DNA from: Candidatus Nitromaritima sp. SCGC AAA288-L16
GTDB lineage: Bacteria; Nitrospinota; Nitrospinia; Nitrospinales; VA-1
DNA: 64,000 nt
NCBI GenBank assembly: GCA_000372225.1
Contig: AQTY01000001.1
Coordinates: 159,288-223,287, forward strand
Direction: 5' to 3'
The position numbers and the translations under genes were made by a program. This document shows positions 9,292 through 19,302 of this stretch, piece by piece. The notes below the pieces were generated by a model. That model did no database searches and was not told the origin of the DNA. It was given only the letters and a program-made list of their open reading frames with translations. Numbering within the stretch: position 1 is the first letter of the stretch; every line of letters begins with the position of its first letter.

Positions 9292-9729
9292 ATGAGCACC
9301 GCATTGGAATCCAACGTCCGAATTCAGCAAGAAAACTTCGTTGTAACAGACGAAATTGAGGCAATTAAAAAAGTATCTCGTAATATTGGTGGGATTACTA
9401 CCTTTTTGGGAACCGGGCGAGAGTTATCAAAAGGAGAAAATATTTCCAAATTAGACTTTGAACACTATCCAAAAATGGCTGAGAAAAAACTGGAGGAAAT
9501 TCGAATACAGGCCATTAAAGATTATGGAATTATTGAAATGATCATTGTCCATAGGATAGGAGAAATCGATATAGGCGAAAATATAGTTTTAATTGTTGCT
9601 GCTGGGGAACACCGAAAAGAAACGTTCAAAGCCTGCGAATGGGCAATAGCTGAATTAAAACGTACAACCCCTATCTGGAAAAGAGAAACAACATCCACGG
9701 GCGAGGTCTGGGTACAAGACACCCCGTAA
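9292..9729 (+). CDS. moaE: Molybdopterin synthase catalytic subunit MoaE
   Basis: 145 residues, typical of MoaE, which inserts two sulfurs from MoaD thiocarboxylate into cyclic pyranopterin monophosphate to make molybdopterin. Supporting segments are GGITTFLGTGRE with LDFEHYPKMAEKKL (the FxGxxR and Y..MA blocks), VHRIGEIDIGENIVLIVAA, HRKETFKACEWAIAELK, and PIWKRE with the catalytic lysine. An ATG follows the AAGGAAAA stretch just after the moaD stop. It completes the MoaD/MoaE pair that forms the heterotetrameric synthase in the cytoplasm. Confidence 0.95.
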   Translation: MSTALESNVRIQQENFVVTDEIEAIKKVSRNIGGITTFLGTGRELSKGENISKLDFEHYPKMAEKKLEEIRIQAIKDYGIIEMIIVHRIGEIDIGENIVLIVAAGEHRKETFKACEWAIAELKRTTPIWKRETTSTGEVWVQDTP

Positions 9730-9771
9730 AGCCCTGATATTTAGAACTGCTCTTCTAACAAATCTCAAGAT

Positions 9772-12498
9772 ATGGGTGATACCCTCATTTTCACCGTAAA
9801 TCATCGTCTTGCCAGATATCTTTTTTGCAATCATAGCGAACAGCAAATAAAGGCTGGTAAAAAGGCCTGGGAAACTCCGCCGATCCACGAAATCAAATCC
9901 TGGTTTAAATCACAATGGCTCCTGTTGAACTCTGATCGTTTTTTACTCTCAGAAACGCAATCGATAAAAATCTGGGAGTCTATAATAAAAAATTCTCCAG
10001 AAAGCCCCCAGCAAACAAACGGACAGGGAATCATTAATCAATGGGACCTTTTAAACAAATATTCAGCAGCCAAAAGAGCATCAGAGGCATATAGGCTCAT
10101 AAAAGAATATCAAATTAGAATACAAAATCTCTCTGATTATCCGCTAAGCGAAGAAAATGAAATATTTATAAAATGGGCGGAGAAATACGACGAATTTCTT
10201 GAACAAAACAAGGCTATTGATTCGGTTTCTTTAATAGACGAAGTGTGCAAGGGCATGAAGATCAAGAAAATTCGTATCCCTGAGTCAATTGAACTGAAGG
10301 GATTTGAAGAAATCACCCCACAACTTCAAACATGGCTAGCCTTTTTAAACTCGCAAAATAGTCAAATAACTTTAATTCCGGATCCCAATGATAATTTGTC
10401 ATCTCTTAATAAAGACACCCTATCAGACAAAAATATCAAAATTTATTCATTTAAAGATCTAAAAGACGAAAGCAAAAAATGTGCAAACTGGGTCAGATCC
10501 ATTTTCAAAGGAGATCAAAATATTGGTATCGTTGTTCCCGAACTTGAAAAATATAGAAGAACCCTACACAAGGAACTGCTCTCCAATCTTGACCCGCAAT
10601 CCATTTCTCCTTTAGAGACACGGGATGTCCCCTTTGAAATTTCTCTCGGCACACCTCTTTTTAAGGAAGGGATGATTCACACTGCACTGGAAATTATTTC
10701 GGTACAAGGAATTTTGCCTGTAGATAAATTGTTACACATAGTTAACAGCCCCCACATAAAATTAGGTCGCAGCAATGAAGATGATAGAAATGAATTTGAA
10801 ACAAGAGTCCTAAAGGAAGGTTTCCTAACTGCAAATCTTAAGCAAACCAAAAAACTTTTCACAGAAGAATCATCTTCAGAAATAAAAAAACTAATTGATC
10901 TATTAATTGACATAACCAGAAACAACCAGAGTCAACCCCCAAGCCTCTGGGCAAAATTTTTTTCAACACTCCTTAAAAATCTAGGCTGGATATTTGATTC
11001 AGAAAAATCTTTTTCGAGCCATGAAATACAATGTCTATCTTCATGGAATGAGTGTCTTGATGATCTTGCATCACTTGATATGTTCACCGGAAAGATAAAA
11101 CGAGATGAAGCAATAAAGGAACTACAACAAATCACCAGCAATAAACTGTTTCAGATTAAAACCAAAGAACAGTCAATCCAAATACTCGGTTTACTGGAGT
11201 CTACGGGAATGACATTTGATTATCTTTGGGTAATGGGCTGCCATTCTGATTGCATGCCAGCACAGCCTAATCCAAATCCATTCATTCCAATCGATCTTCG
11301 AAAAAAACTCAAACTACCTCACTCCAATGCAGAGAGAGAATTGCAATTTACAGAAAGAGCCTTGATCCGACTCGCAGCTTCATCACAAAATATAATTTTT
11401 AGTTATCCAAAATGGGACAATGATAACGAGAAACAAGTAACCGCCTTATTGAACTGCATACCAATAACAAGAGAGTTCCCCTACAAAAAATCCCACAGAT
11501 TAAGAGACCGCATAAAACCACTAGACCCAAAAAAATTAGAACTATGGAAAGATAAATCAGAAATCCCACCATCTGACTATGAAATCGAGGAATTTACCAA
11601 TAATGGCCTCCGGGCGGGTTACAAAGTGATTAAAAACCAGGCTGATTGTTCTTTCAAGGCATTCGCTGCGCATCGATTACAAGCGGAGGTTTTTGAATTT
11701 TCAGCCACTGATTATGATTCACGGCATCGAGGTATTTTAATTCACAAAGCGCTCCAGTTGTTCTGGAAAAAGCACAGAACATTGAGTGCTCTTCAAACCT
11801 TAGTTTCCTCAAATACTCTTAGAAACGAACTTGAAAATACAATAAATAAGGCAATGCAAGTTGTGACAAATCAAATAGAAAATCAATATTATTTCAAGAC
11901 AATGGAACAAGAAAGAACAATCCGTTTATTAATAGCCTGGATGGAACAAGAGCTACGCCGAAATGTATTTGAAGTAAAACACGTTGAAAAAAACGAAGTC
12001 ATTGTTATAAAAAATTTGAAATTAAATCTTCGAATCGATCGAATCGACATAACGCCGGAAGGAAAAAACATTCTCATTGATTATAAAACGGGATCAATAA
12101 ATTCAAATTCATGGTTCAAAGATCAAATTCAAGACCCGCAACTTCCTATATACGCCTTAAAGGCATCCCCTAATGCGATTGCATTCGCCATTATTTCACA
12201 AGATAAACTTAAATGGAGCTCTATTTGCGACCCAACAATCCCGAACCCTTTTCCACAAAATTCAAATGTACGTATCCCAAATGAGATACAAGTTGAAATC
12301 GGATGGCCCGATTGGAACAGTTTATTAGGTTTTTGGGAAAATAAATTAACTTGGTTGGCAGAAGAGTTTACACAGGGTCAAATACAGGTAAATCCAATTA
12401 AAAAAAATGAAACATGTCGAAACTGCGGTTACTCAATGCTATGCAGGATTGCCGAAAGTGCTTCTAATGAAAATAACCTGGGGAATTTTGATGGCTGA
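9772..12498 (+). CDS. AddB-like DNA repair protein with Fe-S PD-(D/E)XK nuclease
   Basis: 908 residues. The C-terminal third is a RecB/AddB-type nuclease: GILIHKALQLFW supplies the motif histidine, and RIDRIDITPEGKNILIDYKT gives the D...DxK catalytic pair. Four cysteines placed as in AddB iron-sulfur nucleases (C626, then C882, C885 and C891 in CRNCGYSMLC) should hold a 4Fe-4S cluster. The N-terminal two thirds resemble an inactivated helicase; no Walker A is visible. This layout, next to a UvrD-type helicase, matches the probable DNA repair protein family found beside AddA-like helicases in proteobacteria. The pair likely processes double-strand ends for recombination. The gene ends inside the start of the helicase gene. 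Confidence 0.85.
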   Translation: MGDTLIFTVNHRLARYLFCNHSEQQIKAGKKAWETPPIHEIKSWFKSQWLLLNSDRFLLSETQSIKIWESIIKNSPESPQQTNGQGIINQWDLLNKYSAAKRASEAYRLIKEYQIRIQNLSDYPLSEENEIFIKWAEKYDEFLEQNKAIDSVSLIDEVCKGMKIKKIRIPESIELKGFEEITPQLQTWLAFLNSQNSQITLIPDPNDNLSSLNKDTLSDKNIKIYSFKDLKDESKKCANWVRSIFKGDQNIGIVVPELEKYRRTLHKELLSNLDPQSISPLETRDVPFEISLGTPLFKEGMIHTALEIISVQGILPVDKLLHIVNSPHIKLGRSNEDDRNEFETRVLKEGFLTANLKQTKKLFTEESSSEIKKLIDLLIDITRNNQSQPPSLWAKFFSTLLKNLGWIFDSEKSFSSHEIQCLSSWNECLDDLASLDMFTGKIKRDEAIKELQQITSNKLFQIKTKEQSIQILGLLESTGMTFDYLWVMGCHSDCMPAQPNPNPFIPIDLRKKLKLPHSNAERELQFTERALIRLAASSQNIIFSYPKWDNDNEKQVTALLNCIPITREFPYKKSHRLRDRIKPLDPKKLELWKDKSEIPPSDYEIEEFTNNGLRAGYKVIKNQADCSFKAFAAHRLQAEVFEFSATDYDSRHRGILIHKALQLFWKKHRTLSALQTLVSSNTLRNELENTINKAMQVVTNQIENQYYFKTMEQERTIRLLIAWMEQELRRNVFEVKHVEKNEVIVIKNLKLNLRIDRIDITPEGKNILIDYKTGSINSNSWFKDQIQDPQLPIYALKASPNAIAFAIISQDKLKWSSICDPTIPNPFPQNSNVRIPNEIQVEIGWPDWNSLLGFWENKLTWLAEEFTQGQIQVNPIKKNETCRNCGYSMLCRIAESASNENNLGNFDG

Positions 12499-15400
12499 GA
12501 TTATTGATTTAGAGCAACGACAAAAAGCATTGGATCCAGAAAAATCATTCCTCGTACAAGCACCCGCTGGCTCAGGAAAAACAGAACTGCTAATCCAAAG
12601 GTATTTACGTCTATTGAGTAGTGTTGACTATCCAGAACAGATAATCAGCATGACGTTTACCCGAAAAGCTGCTGAAGAAATGAAAAGACGTATTCTGGAA
12701 GCCCTGAAAAACGCAGAGACCCAAACGAAGCCGGAATCACCCCATCAACGTGAAACCTGGGAACATGCGAGCAAAGCTTTGCAAAGAGATCGAGAAAAAA
12801 AATGGCGGCTTTTAGAAAATCCGAACCAGTTAAAAATTCTTACAATTGATTCTTTTTGCGCCGGGTTGATCAGACAAATGCCTATAGTTTCATGCGGCGG
12901 CGGCACATTAGATATTATGGAGAATGCTCATACCCTATATAAGGAAGCTTCGAAACGAATACTTAAAATGGTTGAAAAGGATGATCAAGTCGGCGAACGA
13001 GTACGCATAATATTGAAGCACTTAGATAATTCCAAGACTGCTTTCCTTGATCAAATCAATGAACTTTATAAGATACGAGATAAATGGATGATTCATTTTT
13101 TTGATGAATTTAGAATAGACAATAATAAACGCAATGATTATGAAAAAAAATTCTCTAAACTCATTGAATTAAATCTAAGAGCCCTGTGTAGCGATATACC
13201 AGATGAATTGGCATCAATTATTCCGATAGCATCCTTTGCCGGAGAAAACTGTCTAAGGGATAACCCACAAAGCCCTATTTCCAGTTTGGCGAATATAACC
13301 TCTATACCAGGTCATCAGATTACCGATCTAAACTTATGGAAAGCAATCGCTGAATTAGTTTTCATTAAAGATGGATCCATAAGACAAAGTATCGACAAGA
13401 GAACTGGATTCCCTCCAAGAAAAGACCAAATGAAAAGTGATTTTCTCGATTTTCTTGGGATGCTAACTACCCATAATATTTTTCTACAAAAACTCCGCGA
13501 AGTACGAAACTTACCGGAACCAAATTTCACGGACTACGAATGGCAAGTATTAGAATCAACCTTATTACTGTTACCAGATATAGCTAAAACCCTAAGAAAT
13601 GTTTTTAGTGAACAGGGAAAAGCAGACTTTACAGAAATTTCCCTTACCGCAAGAAAAGCCCTCGGAAGCGAAGATAATCCTACAGACCTTCTACTTTACC
13701 TTGACTATAAAATCCAACATATCCTTGTGGATGAATACCAAGATATTTCATTCAAACAATACGACCTATTAATGAAACTTACCTCCGGTTGGATCCCAGG
13801 GGATGGGCGAACCATGTTTATTGTCGGTGATCCCATGCAATCCATATACAGGTTCCGCGATGCAGAGGTCGGGTTATTTCTCAAAACAAAAAAAGAAGGC
13901 CTTGGGCAAATCCATTTTGATCCTCTTCTACTACGAACCAATTTCCGATCAAAAAAACCAATTGTGGATTGGATAAATGAATGTTTTGGATTGATCTTCC
14001 CAAATGAAAACGACCAATATTTAGGCGCCATAAAATTTTCACGCTCAAGTGCAGAACAGACCGAAACAACTCATTCTGATGTTTTCGTGCGACCTGTCTA
14101 CAATGAAGCAACTAAAATAGCTAATTTAATTTTATCTCTTCAGGAAAAGCATCCTGATAAAACCATAGCAATCCTTGTGAGAGCACGAAACCATTTGAAA
14201 TCAATTATAAAAGAATTTCGTGATAGAAAAATAAAATTCCAAGCTGAAGACATTGATTCGCTCACTTCACGTCCTGAAATAATGGATCTTCTTGCTCTGA
14301 TGCGAGCACTTACTTCACTAAGCGATCGAGTGGCGTGGTTATCGATTCTTCGAGCTCCTTGGTGCGGTTTGTCATTAGCTGATCTCCATAAAATCTGCGA
14401 TGCCGATAAATATACTCCTGTTTGGAACTTATTACAGGATAGTAAACGCATAGAAAGTCTCAATACAACCGGACAAAGGCGAGTTGGACGGATTATTCCA
14501 GTACTTTCCGAAACACTAAAAGCATTACCTTTAACAAATTTCAGAGACCTACTTGAAGGGTGCTGGATTCAGCTTGGAGGTCCAGCCTGCGCTAACCGAG
14601 ACAATTTTTCAGATATAGAAATTTTTTTCGATAAGGTCAGCGAATTTCTTGAATCAAATGAATTGTCAAATATTCGGATATTTCAGGATGACATAAACCA
14701 TCTATTTTCAAATTCCCGAGTTGAATTAAAAAATACTGTTCAAATCATGACGATGCATAAAGCGAAAGGCCTTGAGTTTGACTTTGTCATAATTCCAGGG
14801 CTTGAAAAAACTTCAAAGGCTGAGAAAAAACGTCTAGTCAACTGGATGCCTCATGGTGAGGATTTATTAATAGCCCCAATTGAGGAAAAAGGAGGACCAT
14901 CGTCACACATCTACAGTTTTTTATCTCAATTTGATCGAAATAAATCGGATTACGAAACGTTACGACTTCTTTACGTTGCCACTACACGAACGAAGTTACA
15001 ACTACATCTTTTTGGTCAGTTTTCAACTGATGATGAGGTTCCTCCTAAAGGATCACTCTTAAACAAATTGTGGCCTTATATAGGAGAAGAGTGGTCTCAG
15101 ATATCCCGTTCCATGGTTGCTGATATACAAAACCCAGAAAATTTAGAAAATATTTCAATACCTTCAATAAATCGACTTCCAGAAAATTACCAATTACCAG
15201 AAACTCCTCCAAGCATAGAATTGGGGAGCACCATGGATCTTCAGGATGAGCCAGAATCTCCAGAATTTGTTTGGGCAGGTAGCGGCGCAAGAGGGCTTGG
15301 AATAGTGATGCATAGATGCTTTCAAACCTTAGCGGAAGAAGGACAAGAAAGTTGGACTGAAGAAAGAATTAAAAACTTAGAAACTAGCATATCTGCAGCT

Positions 15401-15799
15401 TTAAAATCCCAAGGTTTACCTCCTGAAATGATCCCAGAAGAAATAAAAAAAGGGCAAACTATGCTCCGCAATATATTGGGCCACGATACAGGAAGATGGA
15501 TTCTTGAGTCTCACAGAGATGCACGTTGTGAGTATTCATTGACTCAGATGAAAAATGACATCTACCGATCAAGAATTATTGACCGAACATTCATAGACGA
15601 AAATGACGTTCGATGGATTATAGATTATAAAACGGGAGGACACATGGGAACAAACCTAGAAACTTTTTTTAATAATGAAAGAGATCGCTATCACAACCAA
15701 CTCAATCAATACGAAAATCTTTTTAAACAACTAGGAGAAACACGGCCCATTAAAAAAGCACTCTACTATCCGATGCACAAGGAATTGCTGGTTTTTTAG
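12491..15799 (+). CDS. AddA-like UvrD-family helicase-nuclease
   Basis: About 1102 residues. SF1 helicase motifs run in order: Walker A APAGSGKTELL, motif Ia TFTRKAAEEM, motif II ILVDEYQDIS, motif III VGDPMQSIYRFRDAE, motif IV LRTNFRSKKP, motif V IMTMHKAKGLEFDFV, motif VI RLLYVATTRTK. A C-terminal RecB-type nuclease follows: MHRCFQTL, then RIIDRTFIDENDVRWIIDYK. So it should unwind and cut DNA ends as in AddA. The longest frame begins at 12407 inside the preceding gene. The ATG at 12491 is preferred because it overlaps the AddB-like stop by eight bases, a translational-coupling layout, and begins MAEIIDLEQRQKALDPEKS, as family members do. Confidence 0.88.
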   Translation: MAEIIDLEQRQKALDPEKSFLVQAPAGSGKTELLIQRYLRLLSSVDYPEQIISMTFTRKAAEEMKRRILEALKNAETQTKPESPHQRETWEHASKALQRDREKKWRLLENPNQLKILTIDSFCAGLIRQMPIVSCGGGTLDIMENAHTLYKEASKRILKMVEKDDQVGERVRIILKHLDNSKTAFLDQINELYKIRDKWMIHFFDEFRIDNNKRNDYEKKFSKLIELNLRALCSDIPDELASIIPIASFAGENCLRDNPQSPISSLANITSIPGHQITDLNLWKAIAELVFIKDGSIRQSIDKRTGFPPRKDQMKSDFLDFLGMLTTHNIFLQKLREVRNLPEPNFTDYEWQVLESTLLLLPDIAKTLRNVFSEQGKADFTEISLTARKALGSEDNPTDLLLYLDYKIQHILVDEYQDISFKQYDLLMKLTSGWIPGDGRTMFIVGDPMQSIYRFRDAEVGLFLKTKKEGLGQIHFDPLLLRTNFRSKKPIVDWINECFGLIFPNENDQYLGAIKFSRSSAEQTETTHSDVFVRPVYNEATKIANLILSLQEKHPDKTIAILVRARNHLKSIIKEFRDRKIKFQAEDIDSLTSRPEIMDLLALMRALTSLSDRVAWLSILRAPWCGLSLADLHKICDADKYTPVWNLLQDSKRIESLNTTGQRRVGRIIPVLSETLKALPLTNFRDLLEGCWIQLGGPACANRDNFSDIEIFFDKVSEFLESNELSNIRIFQDDINHLFSNSRVELKNTVQIMTMHKAKGLEFDFVIIPGLEKTSKAEKKRLVNWMPHGEDLLIAPIEEKGGPSSHIYSFLSQFDRNKSDYETLRLLYVATTRTKLQLHLFGQFSTDDEVPPKGSLLNKLWPYIGEEWSQISRSMVADIQNPENLENISIPSINRLPENYQLPETPPSIELGSTMDLQDEPESPEFVWAGSGARGLGIVMHRCFQTLAEEGQESWTEERIKNLETSISAALKSQGLPPEMIPEEIKKGQTMLRNILGHDTGRWILESHRDARCEYSLTQMKNDIYRSRIIDRTFIDENDVRWIIDYKTGGHMGTNLETFFNNERDRYHNQLNQYENLFKQLGETRPIKKALYYPMHKELLVF

Positions 15800-15830
15800 A
15801 AAGAAATCATTGTGTATTAAAAAAATAAAA

Positions 15831-15860
15831 AAACGGGAGGGGATGAATCCCTTCCCGTTT
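15831..15860 (+). terminator. Rho-independent terminator after the helicase gene
   Basis: AAACGGGAGGGGAT and ATCCCTTCCCGTTT pair as a GC-rich stem with one G-T wobble and a tight loop, 31 bases after the helicase stop. It is preceded by an A-rich stretch and followed by CTTTG, so it could work in both directions, though trxB transcription ends farther right. Confidence 0.75.
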
Positions 15861-16253
15861 CTTTGTAGGAGCGTATCCAAAGCCCGTTTTGAATATCGCC
15901 CGAAAAATCCATGTGGAAAAATTCTGTTTTAAAAATGAACCTATATCTTCTTAACGGCAAAGGGTCAAAAAAGTACAATTTGAAACTTAATTCTTTATTT
16001 ATCAATAACTTAACATGATATCACCTTAAAAGCAACGCTTCAAGCTATCCTTTTAAATAAGACCACATTAAGACAATGTCAAGCTACCGCGAGGTAATGA
16101 TTTAATATCCAGGGAAAATAATAGTGAGCGACGAAATCAAATGCGAGGACTTAGACCCATTCTATCAATCTAAGTTTAATTAAGGAGAGACAAATCAAAC
16201 CAGCTCAAATTAGTCACAAACCCCATTCTCTTAAAAAATAAAAAATTTTACAT
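15861..16253. other. Intergenic region between convergent operons
   Basis: About 390 bases between the helicase terminator and the end of trxB. A 62-codon minus-strand frame overlaps the terminator, and a 19-codon plus-strand frame starts with GTG at 16124; neither has family resemblance. The stretch may hold eroded gene remnants. No RNA gene recognised. Confidence 0.6.
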
Positions 16254-17201
16254 CTATACATTCTGTTCTGCTAGCCAACGCTCGGCTTCTAGTGCAGCAG
16301 CACAACCAGTCCCGGCTGCAGTTACCGCTTGTCTATATTTATGATCGTGAACATCCCCTGCAGCAAACACCCCCTCAACGCTAGTCTCTTGAGTTCCTAC
16401 TTTGACTTTTATATATCCCGTAGAATCAAGGTCTAACTGATGCTCAAACATTTGGGTATTGGGTGTATGGCCAATTGCATAAAAAATACCTGAAACAGAA
16501 ATATCCTTCACTTCTTTTGATTTTACATTCTGGACACGCGCCCCAGTAACAAAATTCTCACCAATAGCATCTTCAAAAACGGTATCCCAGATAATTTCAA
16601 GCTTTTTATTATCGAAAGCACGTTTTTGCATGATCTTTGAAGCTCTTAGTTCATCACGCCGGTGCACAAGATAAACCACTGAACCAAATTTTGTAAGATA
16701 GCTAGCCTCTTCAACAGCAGTATCACCTCCACCGATTACCATTAGGGGTTGATTTTTAAAAAATGGAAGCGCACCATCACAAACTGCGCAGGCAGACATA
16801 CCGTTATTCCACATTTTTTCCTCATTAGGAACACCCATTCGGCGGGCCACAGCCCCAGTAGCTATGATTACAGCTTTTGCTCTTACCTCTCTTTGATCTG
16901 ATTTTATAGCAAAGGGTCTTTTCGAAAAATCAACTTCAACAATATCCTCTCCGACCATTTCCGTACCAAAACGCTCAGCCTGTTTCCTAAATAGTTGCAT
17001 CAATTCGGGTCCTTGTATCCCTTCCGGAAATCCAGGGTAGTTTTCTACATCTGTAGTGGTTGTCAATTGACCACCAGCGGAGCCCCCCGCTACATAACCT
17101 TCAAACATAAATGGTTTTAGATTTGCTCGAGCTGCATAAATAGCCGCTGTATGTCCGGCAGGTCCTGAACCTATAATCACTAAATCTTTTAAATCATCCA
17201 T
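16254..17201 (-). CDS. trxB: Thioredoxin reductase
   Basis: 315 residues, the usual length of bacterial low-molecular-weight thioredoxin reductase, an FAD enzyme passing electrons from NADPH to thioredoxin. Visible parts are the FAD-binding GSGPAGHTAAIYAARA at residues 12-27, the redox pair CAVC in SACAVCDGALPFF near 138, the NADPH-binding GGGDTAVEEASYL, and the C-terminal FAD motif GVFAAGDVHD. ATG at 17201 follows AAAGG with seven bases of spacing. It is the last of five closely spaced minus-strand genes and starts 12 bases after the SUMF1-domain gene. Confidence 0.95.
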   Translation of the reverse strand: MDDLKDLVIIGSGPAGHTAAIYAARANLKPFMFEGYVAGGSAGGQLTTTTDVENYPGFPEGIQGPELMQLFRKQAERFGTEMVGEDIVEVDFSKRPFAIKSDQREVRAKAVIIATGAVARRMGVPNEEKMWNNGMSACAVCDGALPFFKNQPLMVIGGGDTAVEEASYLTKFGSVVYLVHRRDELRASKIMQKRAFDNKKLEIIWDTVFEDAIGENFVTGARVQNVKSKEVKDISVSGIFYAIGHTPNTQMFEHQLDLDSTGYIKVKVGTQETSVEGVFAAGDVHDHKYRQAVTAAGTGCAAALEAERWLAEQNV

Positions 17202-17213
17202 CTAAGAACCTTT

Positions 17214-17966
17214 CTATTTTGTCGCGTAGGCACAGCGAAAGCCCACATCGCTATATTTATACTCAGGAACCTTAGCAACTCGGTCTGAAGGTCGCAAATA
17301 ATGGCTCGGTGAATGCCATGCCCCACCACGTACAACTTTTTCTTTACCTGTTGGCGGACCTTTTGGGTTTGATACAGTATTTTCTAATTGATAGGAACCA
17401 TACCAATCAAGAGTCCACTCGTAGACGTTGCCCATCATATCGTAGATACCATTTGAATTGGGGCGCTGACCACCCACATCGACCGTAGCCCCGGCATTAT
17501 ATATTTGTTTAAAGTGAGCCCCACCCGGGTTGTCACCTTGTGCCGCACGCTCCCATTGAATTTCTGTGGGAAGATTACCACCACGCCATTTACAAAAAAT
17601 TTGTGCATCTTCCCATGTTACAAACACTACTGGCTGTTTCACACCACTAAAATCTTTGGGACGAGTCTCATGTAAATCATTAGGGTTACAAATTCCCTCC
17701 GCAAAGCATTTCATGTATTCCGAATTTGTCACTTCGTATTTATCCAAACTAAAGGATTTAAGCTTTACTTTATGAGGAATTTCATCTGCGCACCAATCAG
17801 AGTTTTTTTGTTCTTCGGCACAATATATATCACCTATAGAAAATTCACCCTCTTGAAAAATAATCTGACTACTTACGTTAGGCAATGCGTCTACTAGGAA
17901 AAAGTGTAATAAAAAGATTACTACAACAAAACCATAAATAGAGTGTGTGTATTTTTGTTTTTTCAT
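17214..17966 (-). CDS. Exported SUMF1/FGE-fold protein, not a formylglycine generator
   Basis: 250 residues. Residues 1-30 form a signal peptide or anchor (YGFVVVIFLLHFFLVDALP). The rest is an FGE-sulfatase (SUMF1) domain: FSLDKYEVTNSEYMKCF, PVVFVTWEDAQIFCKWRGG, LPTEIQWERAAQG, GNVYEWTLDWYG, VVRGGAWHSPS, DVGFRCAYA. True formylglycine-generating enzymes have two active-site cysteines after the RGGS block; here that stretch (GGAWHSPSHYLRPSDR) has none, so sulfatase activation is unlikely. It probably works outside the cytoplasm as a ligand-binding or scaffold protein. It lies between thrC (8 bases) and trxB (12 bases), presumably co-transcribed, though its link to them is unclear. Confidence 0.85.
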   Translation of the reverse strand: MKKQKYTHSIYGFVVVIFLLHFFLVDALPNVSSQIIFQEGEFSIGDIYCAEEQKNSDWCADEIPHKVKLKSFSLDKYEVTNSEYMKCFAEGICNPNDLHETRPKDFSGVKQPVVFVTWEDAQIFCKWRGGNLPTEIQWERAAQGDNPGGAHFKQIYNAGATVDVGGQRPNSNGIYDMMGNVYEWTLDWYGSYQLENTVSNPKGPPTGKEKVVRGGAWHSPSHYLRPSDRVAKVPEYKYSDVGFRCAYATK

Positions 17967-17974
17967 ACCAACCC

Positions 17975-19300
17975 CTAGTCAACACTATTTAAAATAGTTT
18001 CCCGTACCTTCTCATAATCTGCAGGAAGATCGATTGGAGCATAAGCAAATTCGGAAGATATTCCTTCAAGTTTTCCTGTATGATATTTATAAAGAAAATC
18101 TGTAAATTTTAAACCGTTGGCCGTTGACACGACAACCACTCGGTCGCTTTTACTAATTTCACCTTGATTGACTAGTTTTTCAAGTACCGCCAATGCAACG
18201 CCTGTATGAGGACAGCAAAATAAACCTGTAAGATTCGCACGCCCGACCGCATTAGCTAACTCAGATTCAGTGACCTCCTCAACAATCCCATCGAAAGCCT
18301 GCAGAATTTTAATCGCTTTTTTCACACTAATAGGATCACCAATCTGAATGGCCGATGCTAGAGTTGTTTTCGCCTGAATCGCTTCAAACTTCTTGAATCC
18401 AGACTTGTAACTTCTATACAATGGATCCGCTTGTTCGGCTTGAGCACAAACAAGCCTTGGATATTTATCAATCAGACCTAACTCCCTTAACATTTCAAAC
18501 CCACGTCCAATAGCACTGACATTCCCCAAGTTCCCACCGGGAACGATCACAAAATCGGGTACCTCCCAGTTAAATTGCTCAACAAGTTCAAAACTGATAG
18601 TTTTTTGACCTTCGATACGGAGTGAGTTCATCGAGTTAGCTAGATAAATATCATTTTTTTCGCAAACCTGTTTAACCAGTTTCATGCATCCATCAAAGTC
18701 AGTATCCAACGAAAGAGTAAGTACTCCATGAGTGATTGGCTGAATCAATTGAGTTAACGAAACCTTATCACGAGGAAGAAATACGATAGCCGGGATCCCA
18801 GCAACAGCGCAATAAGCTGCCAGTGCAGCTGAGGTATCACCAGTAGAAGCGCAGGCCACAGCTCGAATATTTTTGCCCTCCGAAATCATTTGTTTGACCA
18901 TGGAAACTAGAACTGTCATTCCAAGATCCTTAAAAGAACCCGTATGAGCCATTCCACATTGCTTTATCCATAAATCACTCAACCCAAGTTGGTTCCCCAA
19001 CCTCTCAGCCCAAAAAAGGTTGGTCCCTCCCTCAAAGGTTGATACAACATTCTCATTCTCTAAATTAGGACAAACCCATTCTTTCTTGCCCCAAACAGAG
19101 CTACCATAAGGCCATTCATGTCTACCAACTCTATCCTTAAAAAGTGCTTTCCATTCATCCGAACTAAGTTGTTTGAGTAGGTCCATATCATGTTGAACCT
19201 CAAGCAGTTCATCACATTGTGGACATCTATAAATAATCTCATTAAGTGGATGTCTTCCAGAACAACCATTAATGCATTGAAACCAAGCATTAAGTTTCAT
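17975..19300 (-). CDS. thrC: Threonine synthase
   Basis: 441 residues. A PLP enzyme converting O-phospho-homoserine to threonine. The PLP lysine is in [27 protein letters not shown] and [15 protein letters not shown] are cofactor phosphate-binding loops. The N-terminus carries a zinc-ribbon-like CINGC...CPQC, a common extension in class I threonine synthases. It starts two bases after the homoserine dehydrogenase stop, fitting a hom-thrC operon in which both act on the aspartate-family branch to threonine. Confidence 0.94.
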   Translation of the reverse strand: MKLNAWFQCINGCSGRHPLNEIIYRCPQCDELLEVQHDMDLLKQLSSDEWKALFKDRVGRHEWPYGSSVWGKKEWVCPNLENENVVSTFEGGTNLFWAERLGNQLGLSDLWIKQCGMAHTGSFKDLGMTVLVSMVKQMISEGKNIRAVACASTGDTSAALAAYCAVAGIPAIVFLPRDKVSLTQLIQPITHGVLTLSLDTDFDGCMKLVKQVCEKNDIYLANSMNSLRIEGQKTISFELVEQFNWEVPDFVIVPGGNLGNVSAIGRGFEMLRELGLIDKYPRLVCAQAEQADPLYRSYKSGFKKFEAIQAKTTLASAIQIGDPISVKKAIKILQAFDGIVEEVTESELANAVGRANLTGLFCCPHTGVALAVLEKLVNQGEISKSDRVVVVSTANGLKFTDFLYKYHTGKLEGISSEFAYAPIDLPADYEKVRETILNSVD

Positions 19301-19302
19301 CT

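Noticed and set aside
15817..16005. A 62-codon minus-strand frame
   Set aside because: It runs through the GC-rich terminator stem, with no ribosome site or family match.
16124..16183. A 19-codon frame beginning GTG (MSDEIKCEDLDPFYQ)
   Set aside because: Too short to support; may be a remnant of a lost gene, with no evidence of translation.
17214..17966. Formylglycine-generating enzyme
   Set aside because: The fold is right but the catalytic cysteine pair is missing, so the enzyme name is not justified.
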